Below are positions 1 through 8,589 of a stretch of 36,809 nt of DNA, piece after piece. The notes beneath the pieces are model-generated. The model was not told the origin of the DNA. It made no database searches and saw only the letters and a program-made list of their open reading frames with translations. The stretch spans positions 1 to 36,809 of the forward strand of contig JAJRQB010000135.1 in the NCBI GenBank assembly GCA_024280485.1. Direction: 5' to 3'. The stretch's first letter is position 1. Each line of letters begins with the position of its first letter. The DNA is from Deltaproteobacteria bacterium. GTDB taxonomy: Bacteria > Desulfobacterota > Desulfuromonadia > Desulfuromonadales > Geopsychrobacteraceae. A program made the position numbers and the translations under genes.

Positions 1-1
1 A

Positions 2-106
2 AACCGATGGACACGAAGAACGCGGAACTGGGATCCGATAGAGGCAGTCATACTTAACCCAGCACCTAAAAGGCTCTCAACAGAGGACCTCGATGCTGCA
101 GCATAA
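2..106 (+). other. possible C-terminal end of a truncated coding region
   Basis: An open frame enters from the left edge and reads 34 residues to TAA at 104-106, with a basic start (Arg/Trp-rich, containing RNWDPIEAV) and an acidic end. I do not recognise the family. It may be the real tail of a gene that begins outside the window, or chance coding in a decayed region, since what follows contains only fragments. The longer plus-strand frame at 107-376 has no recognisable content and I do not call it. Confidence 0.2.
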
Positions 107-225
107 TTGAATGGAGCGACAACTATCTTGACACCCACCGGTCGCCGAAAAGGAAAAGATCTATTGGGCACCAAAGGAGACAGAGGATTTCCGGTATACG
201 GGGGAACAGAAACGGTGGGGATATT

Positions 226-297
226 ATGCACATCCATCTCAAGTATGGTGAAGAAGGTCTGGATCTGGAATGTCCTGAAACGTCTGCAATCCAGTAA
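226..297 (+). pseudogene. short LarA-like N-terminal fragment
   Basis: ATG at 226 is preceded by a G-rich GGTGGGG stretch and encodes only 23 residues before TAA at 295-297. The beginning (LKYGEEGLDLECPE) resembles the N-terminus of nickel-dependent lactate racemase family (LarA/DUF2088) proteins, which commonly open with a hydrophobic strand, YG, and an alternating L-x-L followed by Pro. Full family members are over 400 residues, so this would be a remnant of the first strand only. A terminator hairpin follows 28 bases later. The resemblance rests on about 14 residues and is tentative. Confidence 0.3.
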
Positions 298-325
298 ATG
301 TGTTCGATTGATAGCGCAATATGAG

Positions 326-357
326 AAACGCCCACGATCTGGTAACCGTGGGCGTTT
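326..357. terminator. perfect 11-bp hairpin, likely bidirectional terminator
   Basis: Arms 326-336 and 347-357 are perfect complements (AAACGCCCACG and its reverse complement) around a 10-base loop, ending in TTT on the plus strand and on the minus strand. On the plus strand it would end transcription after the fragment at 226-297; on the minus strand it lies downstream of the small Cys-rich ORF at 464-520. The T-tract is short, so efficiency is uncertain. Confidence 0.6.
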
Positions 358-463
358 GGTGTTCTACAGAGGATGACCTATAAGAAAAAGTCACCCGGCG
401 CTTGATAAGCTCACCCTTGCCAACCATGTGCTCTACAACCTGAGCAATGTGGGCTTTGGGACT

Positions 464-520
464 TTACTTGTCTTCTCCAAGACACAGAGAACATTTTTTA
501 CAACCTTTGGAACAGTACAT
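464..520 (-). CDS. putative 18-residue Cys-rich peptide
   Basis: The minus strand has a strong AAGGAG (plus 528-533) seven bases before an ATG at 520-518. The ORF encodes 18 residues: MYCSKGCKKCSLCLGEDK. Four cysteines (C3, C7, C10, C13) lie in ten positions among lysines, which suggests metal or iron-sulfur binding or a modified peptide, but this is inference. A consensus promoter at 693-720 points toward it with a leader of about 165 bases, and a hairpin lies downstream at 326-357. No family is recognised. It could equally be the start of a decayed longer gene, since the stop comes very early and the surrounding region contains gene remnants. The good ribosome binding site is the main support. 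Confidence 0.4.
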   Translation of the reverse strand: MYCSKGCKKCSLCLGEDK

Positions 521-692
521 AACAATTCTCCTTATTAGATTGCCTTACCTACGAAAAGTGGACACGGTTAATCGTACTAATTGATGTTTCCAAAGACATA
601 AAAATCCACCCACTATTCTAGGGATGGCTTGTGTTCATATCTCATCATCCTCTGCAATCCTCAGATACCCCGACATAAATAAGACTTTGGCA

Positions 693-720
693 ATTATACC
701 CGGTCATAGGTTGAGGTCAA
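693..720 (-). promoter_or_regulatory. sigma70-type promoter, minus strand
   Basis: Reading the minus strand, TTGACC (plus 715-720) is followed after 16 bases by a perfect TATAAT (plus 693-698). Transcription would start near 686 and run left toward the Cys-rich ORF at 464-520, leaving an untranslated leader of about 165 bases with no other convincing ORF. It may alternatively drive a small RNA. Confidence 0.5.
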
Positions 721-810
721 ATGGAGGGGTTTCTTATTTATCGCCTTACAATGTTTGGAGGGTGTGAAATTGGTTGAAACGAGAAATCCCTAGAAACCCT
801 GCAAAGCAAG

Positions 811-842
811 AACGGCCACCCCATTTCTGAGGTGGCCGTTTT
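811..842 (+). terminator. rho-independent terminator-like hairpin
   Basis: Ten-base perfect arms AACGGCCACC (811-820) and its complement (831-840) enclose a 10-base loop and end in TTTT. No real gene is visible immediately upstream on the plus strand, so it is either left over from a lost gene or ends a small RNA transcribed from somewhere in 720-800. Confidence 0.6.
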
Positions 843-1011
843 CATGTCTGCTTTATCGAGAGTGCTGATACATTCCATGATCCCACTTGATGCGTGTCTC
901 TTAAGTTGTCTTATGCAAGGTTTTCGGCAAATCTCACTTGTCTAAAGAGTTTTAAGACGAGAGTCGTGGAAATCAAAATCAATTTAATTCGCTAACAGAA
1001 CCAAATTGACT

Positions 1012-1056
1012 GGGGTCGCGTTTACATCTTTCATTTGTAAACGTGTGGAGGCGACC
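1012..1056. repeat. REP-like two-tier hairpin
   Basis: An outer stem GGTCGC (1014-1019) pairs with GCGACC (1051-1056), and an inner stem GTTTACA (1020-1026) pairs with TGTAAAC (1036-1042); the segment 1043-1050 bulges on one side. The TGGGGTCGCGTTTACA start is like short palindromic elements mobilised by Y1 (TnpA-REP) transposases in several proteobacteria. Only one copy is seen in this window, so calling it a REP element depends on finding other copies in the genome. Confidence 0.4.
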
Positions 1057-1109
1057 TATTTAATTCTTACAGTTGTTTCCGGCCGCTCGCCCTGAAGGGA
1101 TCAGCAGGA

Positions 1110-1260
1110 TCAGTATCTCTTGATGTAATTGTTCACTTCCCAATCGGTGACTGCAGTTCTTTAGTCATGCCATTCCCGGATTTTCCCCTCCAGACATTTG
1201 CCGAGAATATGTTCGCTCAGAGTGTCTATGGCAATCGGGTTCTCCTCTAGGACGCAAATC
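1110..1260 (-). pseudogene. glutamine synthetase C-terminal remnant with in-frame stop
   Basis: On the minus strand the frame ending with TGA at 1112-1110 reads a typical class I glutamine synthetase end: a Leu/Gly-rich helix, KIREWHD, then a TAA stop (1163-1161), then RTAVTDWEVNNYIKRY. Glutamine synthetases of the PuuA/GlnA type commonly end with K..EW..Y...VT.WE...Y, and the TAA sits exactly where the family has Tyr, so one base change explains it. Above about 1253 the frame is lost: the neighbouring frame reads LEERFAS, which suggests a frameshift. No more of the enzyme (normally about 440 residues) can be found. It is a dead remnant. Confidence 0.6.
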
Positions 1261-1386
1261 GTTCTTCAAGAGGTGAGAGTTGGTACTATTCCAACAGATT
1301 TTTTTCTTTGACTCTTTTTTCCCTTCAGTCCAAATTGATTGCCCATCTGCATGTATCACCGGGCAATACAAGAAGGACAGCAATCC

Positions 1387-2121
1387 GTGATAAAAAAACA
1401 AGATGCTATTTACGCTACACCCTTGAATGAAATTATCGATTTCCAGTTTGATGAACGGGTCGCCGATGTCTTTCCAGACATGATTCAGCGCTCGGTCCCC
1501 GGTTACGGGATGATGATTTCCACCATCGGGATTCTGGCGGCGAAGTATGCTCAGGCAGGCAGCCAATGTTATGATTTGGGGGGTTCGTTAGGGGCGGTCA
1601 GCCTGGCGATGCGCCAACGGATTTGTCAGGCTGATTGTGAGATTATTGCCGTCGATAATTCAGCGGCGATGATTGAGCGGGCACGAGAGCTTTTGGAGCG
1701 CGATAACGCTTCAATTGTTCCGGTCAAGATGGTCTGTGCCGATCTGCAGGATGTCAGTATTGAAAATGCTTCGGTCGTGGTGATGAACCTGACCTTGCAG
1801 TTCATCCCTCTGGTCGAGCGCCTGGATTTGATCACGCGGATTTATCAGGGCTTAAAACCTGGTGGTATCTTGATTTTGTCAGAGAAAATCGCCTTTGAGC
1901 AGCCAGATCGGCAGCAGCTTCAAGACGAACTACAGCTCGACTTTAAGCGGGCCAACGGCTACAGCAATCTGGAGATCAGCCAGAAGCGGACGGCATTGGA
2001 AAATGTGATGATTCCAGAGACTCTGGCCTGTCATCAACAGCGCCTGCAAGCGGCGGGCTTTGCTTTTTCTGAACTCTGGTTCCAGTGCTTTAACTTTGCC
2101 TCGTTGGTCGCGATAAAATGA
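1387..2121 (+). CDS. cmoA: carboxy-S-adenosyl-L-methionine synthase CmoA
   Basis: CmoA converts SAM and prephenate to carboxy-SAM, which CmoB uses to make 5-oxyacetyluridine (cmo5U) at wobble position 34 of tRNAs. The protein has 244 residues (E. coli CmoA 247). It shows the family start [23 protein letters not shown], the Rossmann SAM loop DLGGSLGA at about 63-70, and LTLQFIP with GLKPGG in the second half. I start at GTG 1387, nine bases after GAAGGA (1372-1377); the frame is open back to 1339 but the family alignment favours the GTG. The stop overlaps the cmoB start by four bases (ATGA), so the two are translationally coupled. Confidence 0.95.
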   Translation: MIKKQDAIYATPLNEIIDFQFDERVADVFPDMIQRSVPGYGMMISTIGILAAKYAQAGSQCYDLGGSLGAVSLAMRQRICQADCEIIAVDNSAAMIERARELLERDNASIVPVKMVCADLQDVSIENASVVVMNLTLQFIPLVERLDLITRIYQGLKPGGILILSEKIAFEQPDRQQLQDELQLDFKRANGYSNLEISQKRTALENVMIPETLACHQQRLQAAGFAFSELWFQCFNFASLVAIK

Positions 2122-3119
2122 CCTTTTATCAGTCTTTATATCCACAACTTGAAGCGCTTGGTCAGCACCAGTGGGCGCAGGAGTTGCGTCACCTCCTGCC
2201 GGAAAAACTCTCTTTAGCGAAGAACGCGCAGCTGGTCGGTTGGCAAACAGCCCTTCAGGCGTTGCCGGAGATACGACCCTCGCAGGTCGAGCTGAAAACC
2301 GGGGTTGAGATTGGCCGGTCAGAAGACCTGGGTGCTGTCAGCCGTGAAGAATTTAAGGCACAACTCAAAACCTTTCATCCCTGGCGCAAAGGACCTTTCA
2401 ATCTGTTCGGGATCGATATCGACACCGAGTGGCGTTCTGACTGGAAATGGGAGCGCGTCCTGCCGCACATTCAATCCCTGGTGGGTCGCAAAGTGCTCGA
2501 TATCGGTTGCGGGAATGGCTATCACGGCTGGCGGATGCGTGGCGCTGGGGCTGAGTTCGTCCTTGGAATCGACCCGTTCCTGGTTTTTGTCATGCAATTC
2601 CTGGTGATGCAGCGCTATCTGGCCGATGCTCAGCATCATGTTCTGCCGCTGGGGTTGGAGGATCTTCCGGCCGGTCTGGGCTGCTTCGACAGCGTCTTTT
2701 CGATGGGGGTGCTCTATCATCGCCGTTCACCGCTTGATCACCTGCTTGAGTTAAAAGGCTGTTTGCGCTCCGGTGGCGAACTCATCCTCGAAACCCTGAT
2801 TGTCGAAGGGGATCAGGAGAGGATCTTCATGCCGGAGGGGCGTTATGCAAAGATGCGCAATGTCTGGTTCCTCCCTTCGATTGCCGCCCTGACCTTATGG
2901 TTACAGCGCTGTGGTTTCACCGATATTGCCTGCGTCGATATCAACCGCACCAGTACCAAGGAGCAACGCCGCACCGAGTGGATGAGCTTTGAGTCACTGG
3001 CCGACTACCTCGATCCGCAAGATCCGCATAAAACCATCGAAGGACATCCGGCCCCGCTGAGAGCGACCTTTGTCGCAACTAAAGCCATAACTAATCTGCA
3101 AGAAAAAATAGAGAGTTGA
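2118..3119 (+). CDS. cmoB: tRNA U34 carboxymethyltransferase CmoB
   Basis: CmoB transfers the carboxymethyl group of carboxy-SAM to 5-hydroxyuridine 34 in tRNA, completing cmo5U. The 333-residue protein (E. coli 323) has the conserved central block [10 protein letters not shown]-like (here [23 protein letters not shown]), the SAM-binding loop [15 protein letters not shown], the GIDP strand, [15 protein letters not shown] and the C-terminal RTEWM motif. The last residues after FVATKA extend a little beyond the usual end. It overlaps cmoA by four bases. The pair in this order is the standard cmoAB operon, and no terminator separates it from the helicase gene that follows after 72 bases. Confidence 0.95.
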   Translation: MTFYQSLYPQLEALGQHQWAQELRHLLPEKLSLAKNAQLVGWQTALQALPEIRPSQVELKTGVEIGRSEDLGAVSREEFKAQLKTFHPWRKGPFNLFGIDIDTEWRSDWKWERVLPHIQSLVGRKVLDIGCGNGYHGWRMRGAGAEFVLGIDPFLVFVMQFLVMQRYLADAQHHVLPLGLEDLPAGLGCFDSVFSMGVLYHRRSPLDHLLELKGCLRSGGELILETLIVEGDQERIFMPEGRYAKMRNVWFLPSIAALTLWLQRCGFTDIACVDINRTSTKEQRRTEWMSFESLADYLDPQDPHKTIEGHPAPLRATFVATKAITNLQEKIES

Positions 3120-3191
3120 AGTTCCACTTCAAAGCAGCTATCGTCCCTGCTCATTTTTGCGAACAGTCACTCCCTCTGATTGAGAACAGCT

Positions 3192-5021
3192 ATGCCCGAC
3201 ACCCTTGATCCCGCAACGGCGGCCGACATCTCTGCAGAAGAGCAGCGTCTTAGTGAAATCTGTCAGGCGGCTGACCGCTACAATCAGGATCGCAAGGAGC
3301 AGATTGCCAGCCATGACCGGAAAATTCGGGCGTTGAAATCCGAACGTCTTGAGTCCAACAATCCGCGAGAAAAAGATAAGCTGACGCTTGAGATGATGCG
3401 TCTCGATCAGTACGATCCGTACAAATATCTCCCTCCCTTCGAGCAGCTGGCGAGTCCTTACTTGGCCGGACTGGCGATCTGCGATGACGATCCGACCATC
3501 GGTCGCAGGCATATTCTGTTTGGCAAACAAGGGCTGATGGCTGGCTCGCGGGTTGTGGTCACCGATTGGCGTAAGGCGCAAGTTTCGAAGCTCTATTACG
3601 AATGGGACGAGGGGGAAGACTACGAAGACGATATCGGTGATCGTGAGCGGACCGGCAAGATCGAGAAGAAGCTCATCTATGGCATAGCCAATCGCGAACT
3701 GCGCTCAGTGCAGACCGGGACCGGTTCCTTCGAAAAGCGGGACGGCCTGTGGAGCGATAGCGGTCAGCAGAACGCCAGCGTCGTCAAGAAGGAGGCGAGC
3801 GGCGATCATCGCATGGTCGATATCGTCTCGTTGATCTCGCGTGAGCAATTCGGGCTGATCACGCGTGAGAGTGAGGGTTGTCTCTACCTGACCGGTGGCG
3901 CCGGTTGCGGCAAGACCACGGTCGCCCTGCACCGACTCTCTTACCTGATCTTCAACCAACCGGAACGTTTCCGCCCCAAGCGTTGTCTGGTGGTGATGTT
4001 TAACAAGTCGCTGCGCAACTATGTCAAGAAAACCTCGGTCGATCTGCTGACCAATCAGTTGCCGGTCGAAACCTTCCACTCCTGGGCGGTCAAGGCGCTG
4101 CGCTCGCTCGGGATCACCGCGAATTTTACGCCCAAGGTCGGCGGCGGGCTCAGCGGGCTGAAAAAGAGCTCCGGCATTTACGCCGCTCTGCTTGAATATG
4201 TGACGAAAAAGAGTCTGTGCTCTCCGCTTGAAGATCTGGGTGGTTTTTACGCCGACTCAGCCCTGTGCCGCCGGCATCTGGGTGATTCAGCGCAGATTGA
4301 AACGTTGGCCCGTGAGGGACGACGCCTGTTGGAGGGGCAGAGCAGGGAGATCGCTTTCGACGATGCCGGTCCGCTGATCCTGCTGGCTCAATTGCGTAGA
4401 AAAGGGCTGGAGGTTCCCGATGCCCTCGACTGGTACGATCATGTGCTGATCGATGAGGCGCAGGATTTGTCGCTGGTGGAACTTCAGGCCCTGATGTTGG
4501 CTACCACCGACAAGCGCAGTCTCACGGTCTGCGCCGATGAGAAACAGAAGATCCTCGATTTTGTCGACTCGGCCGGGTTCTCCACCTTTCAGATGGAGCT
4601 CAGGAATGCTGGTCTCTCCTCGGGGGAGCTCGATATCAGCTATCGTTCGACCAGGCAGATCATGGCTCTGGCATCAAAGGTTTCTGGGCGCCCGGTCGGT
4701 AAGGTTATTAACGAAGGCCCGGACCCGCGCTTTCGTGACTTTGCTACCCAGGCCGAGTCGCTCAGCCACCTGCGTCGCGCGGTCGGAGCCCTACTGATGC
4801 GCGAGCAAACCAGCCTCACCGCGATCATCTGTCGGTTCAAACATGGGGCCGCAACGGTTTATGCCGCCCTTAAGGGTCTGCCGGGTGTACGTCTGCAGAC
4901 CGCTGACCTCTCCTTTGAGCCGGGGAAAAACCTGTTGTATGTCGCCATCACCCGCGCCAGCGATCGGTTGGCCATCTATCATCACGAGCCGCTCTCCGAC
5001 CTGTTGTCTGATAGTATTTAA
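3192..5021 (+). CDS. HelD-like UvrD-superfamily (SF1) helicase
   Basis: This 609-residue protein has an N-terminal coiled coil (about 16-75, charged Glu/Lys/Arg), then a block with FGKQGLM and VVVTDWRKAQVSKLYYEW, which matches the HelD signature of GK.gL...g.v.V.DWRap.s.lfY. The helicase core follows: Walker A GGAGCGKTT (about 236-244), motif Ib TFHSW, Walker B LIDEAQDLS, SYRSTRQI, and motif VI VAITRASDRL near the end. HelD proteins bind RNA polymerase and help release it from DNA; this function is inferred by family. ATG 3192 lacks a clear ribosome binding site; TTG at 3180 is an alternative. The segment between Walker B and motif VI is short, so domain 2A is compact. Confidence 0.8.
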   Translation: MPDTLDPATAADISAEEQRLSEICQAADRYNQDRKEQIASHDRKIRALKSERLESNNPREKDKLTLEMMRLDQYDPYKYLPPFEQLASPYLAGLAICDDDPTIGRRHILFGKQGLMAGSRVVVTDWRKAQVSKLYYEWDEGEDYEDDIGDRERTGKIEKKLIYGIANRELRSVQTGTGSFEKRDGLWSDSGQQNASVVKKEASGDHRMVDIVSLISREQFGLITRESEGCLYLTGGAGCGKTTVALHRLSYLIFNQPERFRPKRCLVVMFNKSLRNYVKKTSVDLLTNQLPVETFHSWAVKALRSLGITANFTPKVGGGLSGLKKSSGIYAALLEYVTKKSLCSPLEDLGGFYADSALCRRHLGDSAQIETLAREGRRLLEGQSREIAFDDAGPLILLAQLRRKGLEVPDALDWYDHVLIDEAQDLSLVELQALMLATTDKRSLTVCADEKQKILDFVDSAGFSTFQMELRNAGLSSGELDISYRSTRQIMALASKVSGRPVGKVINEGPDPRFRDFATQAESLSHLRRAVGALLMREQTSLTAIICRFKHGAATVYAALKGLPGVRLQTADLSFEPGKNLLYVAITRASDRLAIYHHEPLSDLLSDSI

Positions 5022-5089
5022 CGACTCAAAATTCTTGTGATACCGTAGAGATGACAAGTGAATTAAGCACCCGCGAGAAAGGGAATCCC

Positions 5090-5365
5090 ATGAAGAGAAT
5101 ATTGATTGTTTTTGTACTGAGTATGACGTTGCTTCTGATCGGTTGTGAGAGCGCTCAACAGAAAATGTACGATTTAAAAGCAGATACGATCGGCACTCAT
5201 CGGGTGGTTGAGGTCTATACCGAAGCCGGCGACAAGGTCGCGACTATTGAAGATAAAAGCATGCGCTTTGAACTGGTCGGCGAACGTTCGGTTCGGTTGT
5301 GGCTGGGGGATAAAAACGAAAAAGTCATGATCGGTAACATGGGCTTTATCATTCGTGACCTCTGA
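5090..5365 (+). CDS. small lipoprotein of unknown function
   Basis: ATG 5090 follows AAAGGGA (5078-5084). The 91-residue product starts MKRILIVFVLSMTLLLIGC, a signal peptide with lipobox LLIGC giving a lipidated Cys19, so it should be anchored to a membrane facing the periplasm. The mature part of about 73 residues has an alternating pattern (VVEVYTEAGDKVATIED...VRLWLGDKNEKVMIGN) that suggests a small beta-rich domain. I recognise no family. It follows the helicase by 68 bases, and an in-frame start at 5051 would put the signal peptide internally, so I reject that. Confidence 0.75.
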   Translation: MKRILIVFVLSMTLLLIGCESAQQKMYDLKADTIGTHRVVEVYTEAGDKVATIEDKSMRFELVGERSVRLWLGDKNEKVMIGNMGFIIRDL

Positions 5366-5494
5366 GCGTGGAGAACGGACAAGCCTGCCATATCGGTCAT
5401 GCGGTGAGAGGTCAAAGTGAGTTTCCGAGAGCGGGGCTATCCCAGCTTTTCTGTTCGGCTACAAGCTCTTCTTTCTCTCCAGCCCAGCCCAGCC

Positions 5495-5905
5495 TCAGGC
5501 TTGACGGCTGTGTTGTGCAAGTTGCTGCTCTGCAATAACCCGGGTGATGATCTGCACCAGCCGCTCATCCCAGGGTTTTTCGAGCAGGATTGTATTGGGG
5601 TTTTTGCTCAAGGCGCGTTTGATGGCATCGCAATATGGGTAGGCGGTTAACATGATGCAAAAGATGTGCGGGTATTTTTGATCGATCTTGAGCAGGAACT
5701 CAATCCCGTTGATATTCGGCATGAAATAGTCGGCGACAATGACATTAAATGGCTGTTGTTGTGCGAGGATATTAAGGGCTTCGCTACCGGAAATCGCACA
5801 GCTGACCTGCCAGTCTTCGTTGAGAAATGAACGTTTGAGTGCAGCGCGAACCGATTGGTCATCATCAACAACAAGAATTCGCGCCTCTGTGGAATTTCGG
5901 ATCAT
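5495..5905 (-). CDS. single-domain response regulator (receiver)
   Basis: A stand-alone receiver of 136 residues: acidic triad VVDDDQS near the N-terminus, phosphoacceptor Asp in VIVADYFMP, conserved Thr in IMLTAY and Lys in LLEKPWDE. The EKPW ending is common in receivers linked to HD-domain or histidine kinase systems. It would be phosphorylated by a histidine kinase not present here, and with no output domain it must act by protein contact. Start: the ATG at 5905 has GGAGGGG nine bases before it; the frame opens earlier at 5929 (MTMEGAGN), where the G-rich ribosome binding site would be inside the gene. It is transcribed alone. Confidence 0.9.
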   Translation of the reverse strand: MIRNSTEARILVVDDDQSVRAALKRSFLNEDWQVSCAISGSEALNILAQQQPFNVIVADYFMPNINGIEFLLKIDQKYPHIFCIMLTAYPYCDAIKRALSKNPNTILLEKPWDERLVQIITRVIAEQQLAQHSRQA

Positions 5906-6162
5906 ATTACCGGCCCCCTCCATTGTCATCGTTTTTTAAGTTGATGATCTCTTCTGTCGATATATCGTCCCGGCTCGTGATCACCCCTCAATTTTTTGAC
6001 ATACAGAAATACTGGAAGGGTAGATTGAAAAAAAGCAGTTCAGTCAACCTTAACAGCTATGTGTAGAAAATGGGGGTTTTGTGCAATTTTCAGACGAAAA
6101 GGGGGGCTACAGGAAAGATTTTTCACTCATGTCATCAATACAATTAAGTTACAATCAGTCCC

Positions 6163-8451
6163 ATGAAACGAAAAATTGAACTACTCGCCCCAGGGGGTGA
6201 TCTTGATTCGATAAAGGCTGCGATTGTCGCCGGTGCGGATGCGATCTATTGCGGGCTGAATAAATTTAATGCCAGGAATCGGGCCACCAATATCGAGCTT
6301 GAGGATTTACGCGGGATTATCAATCTTGCGCATCGCCATGACTGTCAGGTTTTTTTGACAATTAATGTCGTTATCGTTGAGAGTGAATTCAAGGCTCTTG
6401 CTGCTTTACTCAACAACCTCGTAAATAGCAATATTGATGGCGTCATTGTTCAGGATTTTGGCCTCTTTTATCTCTTATCAAAATACTTCACAACTCTGAA
6501 AATACATGCCTCAACCCAGGTGACAACCCACAATGAAGGGCAGATAAAGTTCCTCAGTAAACTGGGTGTAACGCGGGTTAATTTATCCAGAGAATTAAAT
6601 CTGGAGGAGATCAAAGCGCTCACTCTGGTCGGGCATGACAATCATATCGAAAGTGAAGTTTTCGTGCATGGTTCCAACTGTATCTCTTTTTCGGGTCTCT
6701 GCTACATAAGCTCTGTTCTCGAGGGAAAATCGGGTAATCGCGGGCGCTGTAGCCAGCCCTGTCGCGAACAATATTTAACCACCCCTGAAGGGATGAGCTT
6801 CCCGCTTAACCTTAAAGATAATTCGGCATTTAACGACCTTGAGGCGCTCTATGCTGCCGGGGTCGACTCGGTAAAGATAGAAGGACGGGTGAAGAAGTTT
6901 CATTACGTTTATACGGTGGTGAGTGCGTGGCGACGACTGCTCGATGATTTTTACAATTCAAAGGATTCCAGCACTGATGATGCCGATCTTTATCGGGTCT
7001 TTAACCGGGACTTCACCAACTCGTTCCTGCAGGGTGATATCAACAAAGACATGTACATTGATAATCCCCGCGATAATTCGGCCCAGCATTATGCCGAGAT
7101 CGCGGGTTGCTTGACAGATGAAGGATTGGATCAGGTTAAAAAAGAACTTCATGACACAAAAACCAGAATTATCATGACGGTTAAAGATGAAATTAAAGAA
7201 TTAAGTATCGCAAAGCCTCCAATAAGAATTAGTTTTGCCGGGGAATCTGGTGGTCCGTTAAAGGTATCGGTTGCAGCAGTTGATAGCTGTTTCGAACTCT
7301 CTTCAGATGCCACGCTTGTCCCTGCAGCGAGGGATGATTTCAGTCGCAGCGGTACCAGCACCAGGCAACTCGATCACGAGAACTTGAAGCAGCGGCTGGG
7401 TTCGCTACACGAGACCGAATTTTTCATTAAGGAGTTAGACCTGACAGCTCTGCAGGAGGGTCTTTTCCTTCCTTTTAAAGAGCTCACCTCCATAAAGAAG
7501 AGGATCATCTTCCTCTTAAACGGCGCAAGAGAGAAGGTTGAACCGGTTGAGATTCCACAGTTGAGAGAGCGGTCTCGACAGCCCCATACCTCCCAGGTGA
7601 CATCAGCTACTCTTTCGGTCTTGATCTCTTCTCGGCCGCAGTTGGAGTTGTGCTCTGAAAGGGATATAGAGCTGTTTTTTCAACTACCAAACTGCTTTAA
7701 GACCGATTATTCAGAATTTGTAGAGCTGTTTATCGAGAATCCCCAAATAACCCCCTGGTTCCCAGCGGTTTTAATCGGCAAAGACTATACGGCTGCGGTT
7801 GATATTCTAAAACGAGCCATGCCGAAACGGATCGTCACCAATAATACCGGGATCGCTTACGCGGCCTGTGAGTTGGGGATCGCCTGGGTTGCAGGACCTT
7901 ATCTGAATACGGTGAATTCATTCAGCCTTTTATGTCTGAAGGAAGAGTTCAACTGTTCTGGTGCCTTTATCTCCAATGAACTCAGCCAGAGGCAGATTAA
8001 AAATATTGTTGCACCGCAAGGTTTCAAGCTCTACTACAGCATTTATCATCCGATTGTGCTTATGACGAGTCGCCAGTGTCTGGTTCATCAGGTTGAGGGC
8101 TGTGATAAAAGTAGGATTGATGAAGACTGCCTCCAGGAGTGTACCCGGTCTTCATCCGTTACGAATTTAAAAGCCGTGCCGCTCTTTATCGATAAAGCTG
8201 CCGGTTGTTACCACCGAATCTTTAATGATCATAATTTCTTAAATACCGAGATCGTGAGCGATTTGCCGGGGATGTTCTCAAGCTTTTGTATCGATTTAAC
8301 CGCTGTTGAAACCGAGACCAAACAGGATGGGGATAGAGCTCGTCTCATTGAGAGGTTTGAAAATCTACTGAGAGGGGACTCAGCTTCAAGGTTGGAGCTC
8401 GAAAAAATGATTCATCCGACCACCAACGCCCAATATAGAAAAGGGATTTAA
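6163..8451 (+). CDS. peptidase U32 family protein, RlhA/YdcP-like
   Basis: A 762-residue U32-family protein. The first 330 residues form the TIM-barrel domain: ELLAPGGDLDSIKAAIVAGADAIYCGL at the start, HASTQ in the middle, and the family signature from EVFVHGSNCISFSGLCYIS to GNRGRCSQPCR, whose cysteines are iron-sulfur ligands in the RlhA/TrhP branch. E. coli RlhA (about 650 residues) hydroxylates 23S rRNA C2501; other members act on tRNA. The long form with extra C-terminal Cys residues (MTSRQC, EGC, DEDCLQEC) favours the RlhA type, but the exact substrate is inference. No clear ribosome binding site precedes ATG 6163. A terminator follows directly. Confidence 0.85.
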   Translation: MKRKIELLAPGGDLDSIKAAIVAGADAIYCGLNKFNARNRATNIELEDLRGIINLAHRHDCQVFLTINVVIVESEFKALAALLNNLVNSNIDGVIVQDFGLFYLLSKYFTTLKIHASTQVTTHNEGQIKFLSKLGVTRVNLSRELNLEEIKALTLVGHDNHIESEVFVHGSNCISFSGLCYISSVLEGKSGNRGRCSQPCREQYLTTPEGMSFPLNLKDNSAFNDLEALYAAGVDSVKIEGRVKKFHYVYTVVSAWRRLLDDFYNSKDSSTDDADLYRVFNRDFTNSFLQGDINKDMYIDNPRDNSAQHYAEIAGCLTDEGLDQVKKELHDTKTRIIMTVKDEIKELSIAKPPIRISFAGESGGPLKVSVAAVDSCFELSSDATLVPAARDDFSRSGTSTRQLDHENLKQRLGSLHETEFFIKELDLTALQEGLFLPFKELTSIKKRIIFLLNGAREKVEPVEIPQLRERSRQPHTSQVTSATLSVLISSRPQLELCSERDIELFFQLPNCFKTDYSEFVELFIENPQITPWFPAVLIGKDYTAAVDILKRAMPKRIVTNNTGIAYAACELGIAWVAGPYLNTVNSFSLLCLKEEFNCSGAFISNELSQRQIKNIVAPQGFKLYYSIYHPIVLMTSRQCLVHQVEGCDKSRIDEDCLQECTRSSSVTNLKAVPLFIDKAAGCYHRIFNDHNFLNTEIVSDLPGMFSSFCIDLTAVETETKQDGDRARLIERFENLLRGDSASRLELEKMIHPTTNAQYRKGI

Positions 8452-8458
8452 ACTAAAA

Positions 8459-8488
8459 AAGCGACCCGCTAAAAAGGGGTCGCTTCGA
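8459..8488 (+). terminator. terminator of the U32 gene
   Basis: AAGCGACCC (8459-8467) pairs with GGGTCGCTT (8477-8485) eight bases after the U32 stop codon. The run after it is short (TTCGATTTG), but the A-run before the hairpin makes it also usable from the minus strand. Confidence 0.7.
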
Positions 8489-8589
8489 TTTGAAAACAGC
8501 ACAACTTGAGCTAAGAACATTTTGACATGGGCCACGCCAGCAGGAACCCTCAGAGTGCCTTGTTTTGGCTCCTGGCGTCGTTCAACAAA

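Noticed and set aside
107-376. 89-residue plus-strand ORF and its antisense partners in the first 430 bases
   Set aside because: No ribosome binding site, unusual composition, no family resemblance, and it runs through the terminator hairpin at 326-357.
745-842. Small RNA ending at the terminator 811-842
   Set aside because: The terminator is convincing but I could not find a good plus-strand promoter within 150 bases, so I do not list an RNA gene.
1012-1056. tRNA or small structured RNA gene
   Set aside because: The nested stems do not form a cloverleaf and lack a T-loop sequence; a REP-like repeat explains the symmetry better.
8522-8586. Terminator for the riboswitch-controlled gene formed by CGCCAGCAGGAACC and GGCTCCTGGCG
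   Set aside because: The pairing has mismatches and there is no T-run in the minus-strand direction.
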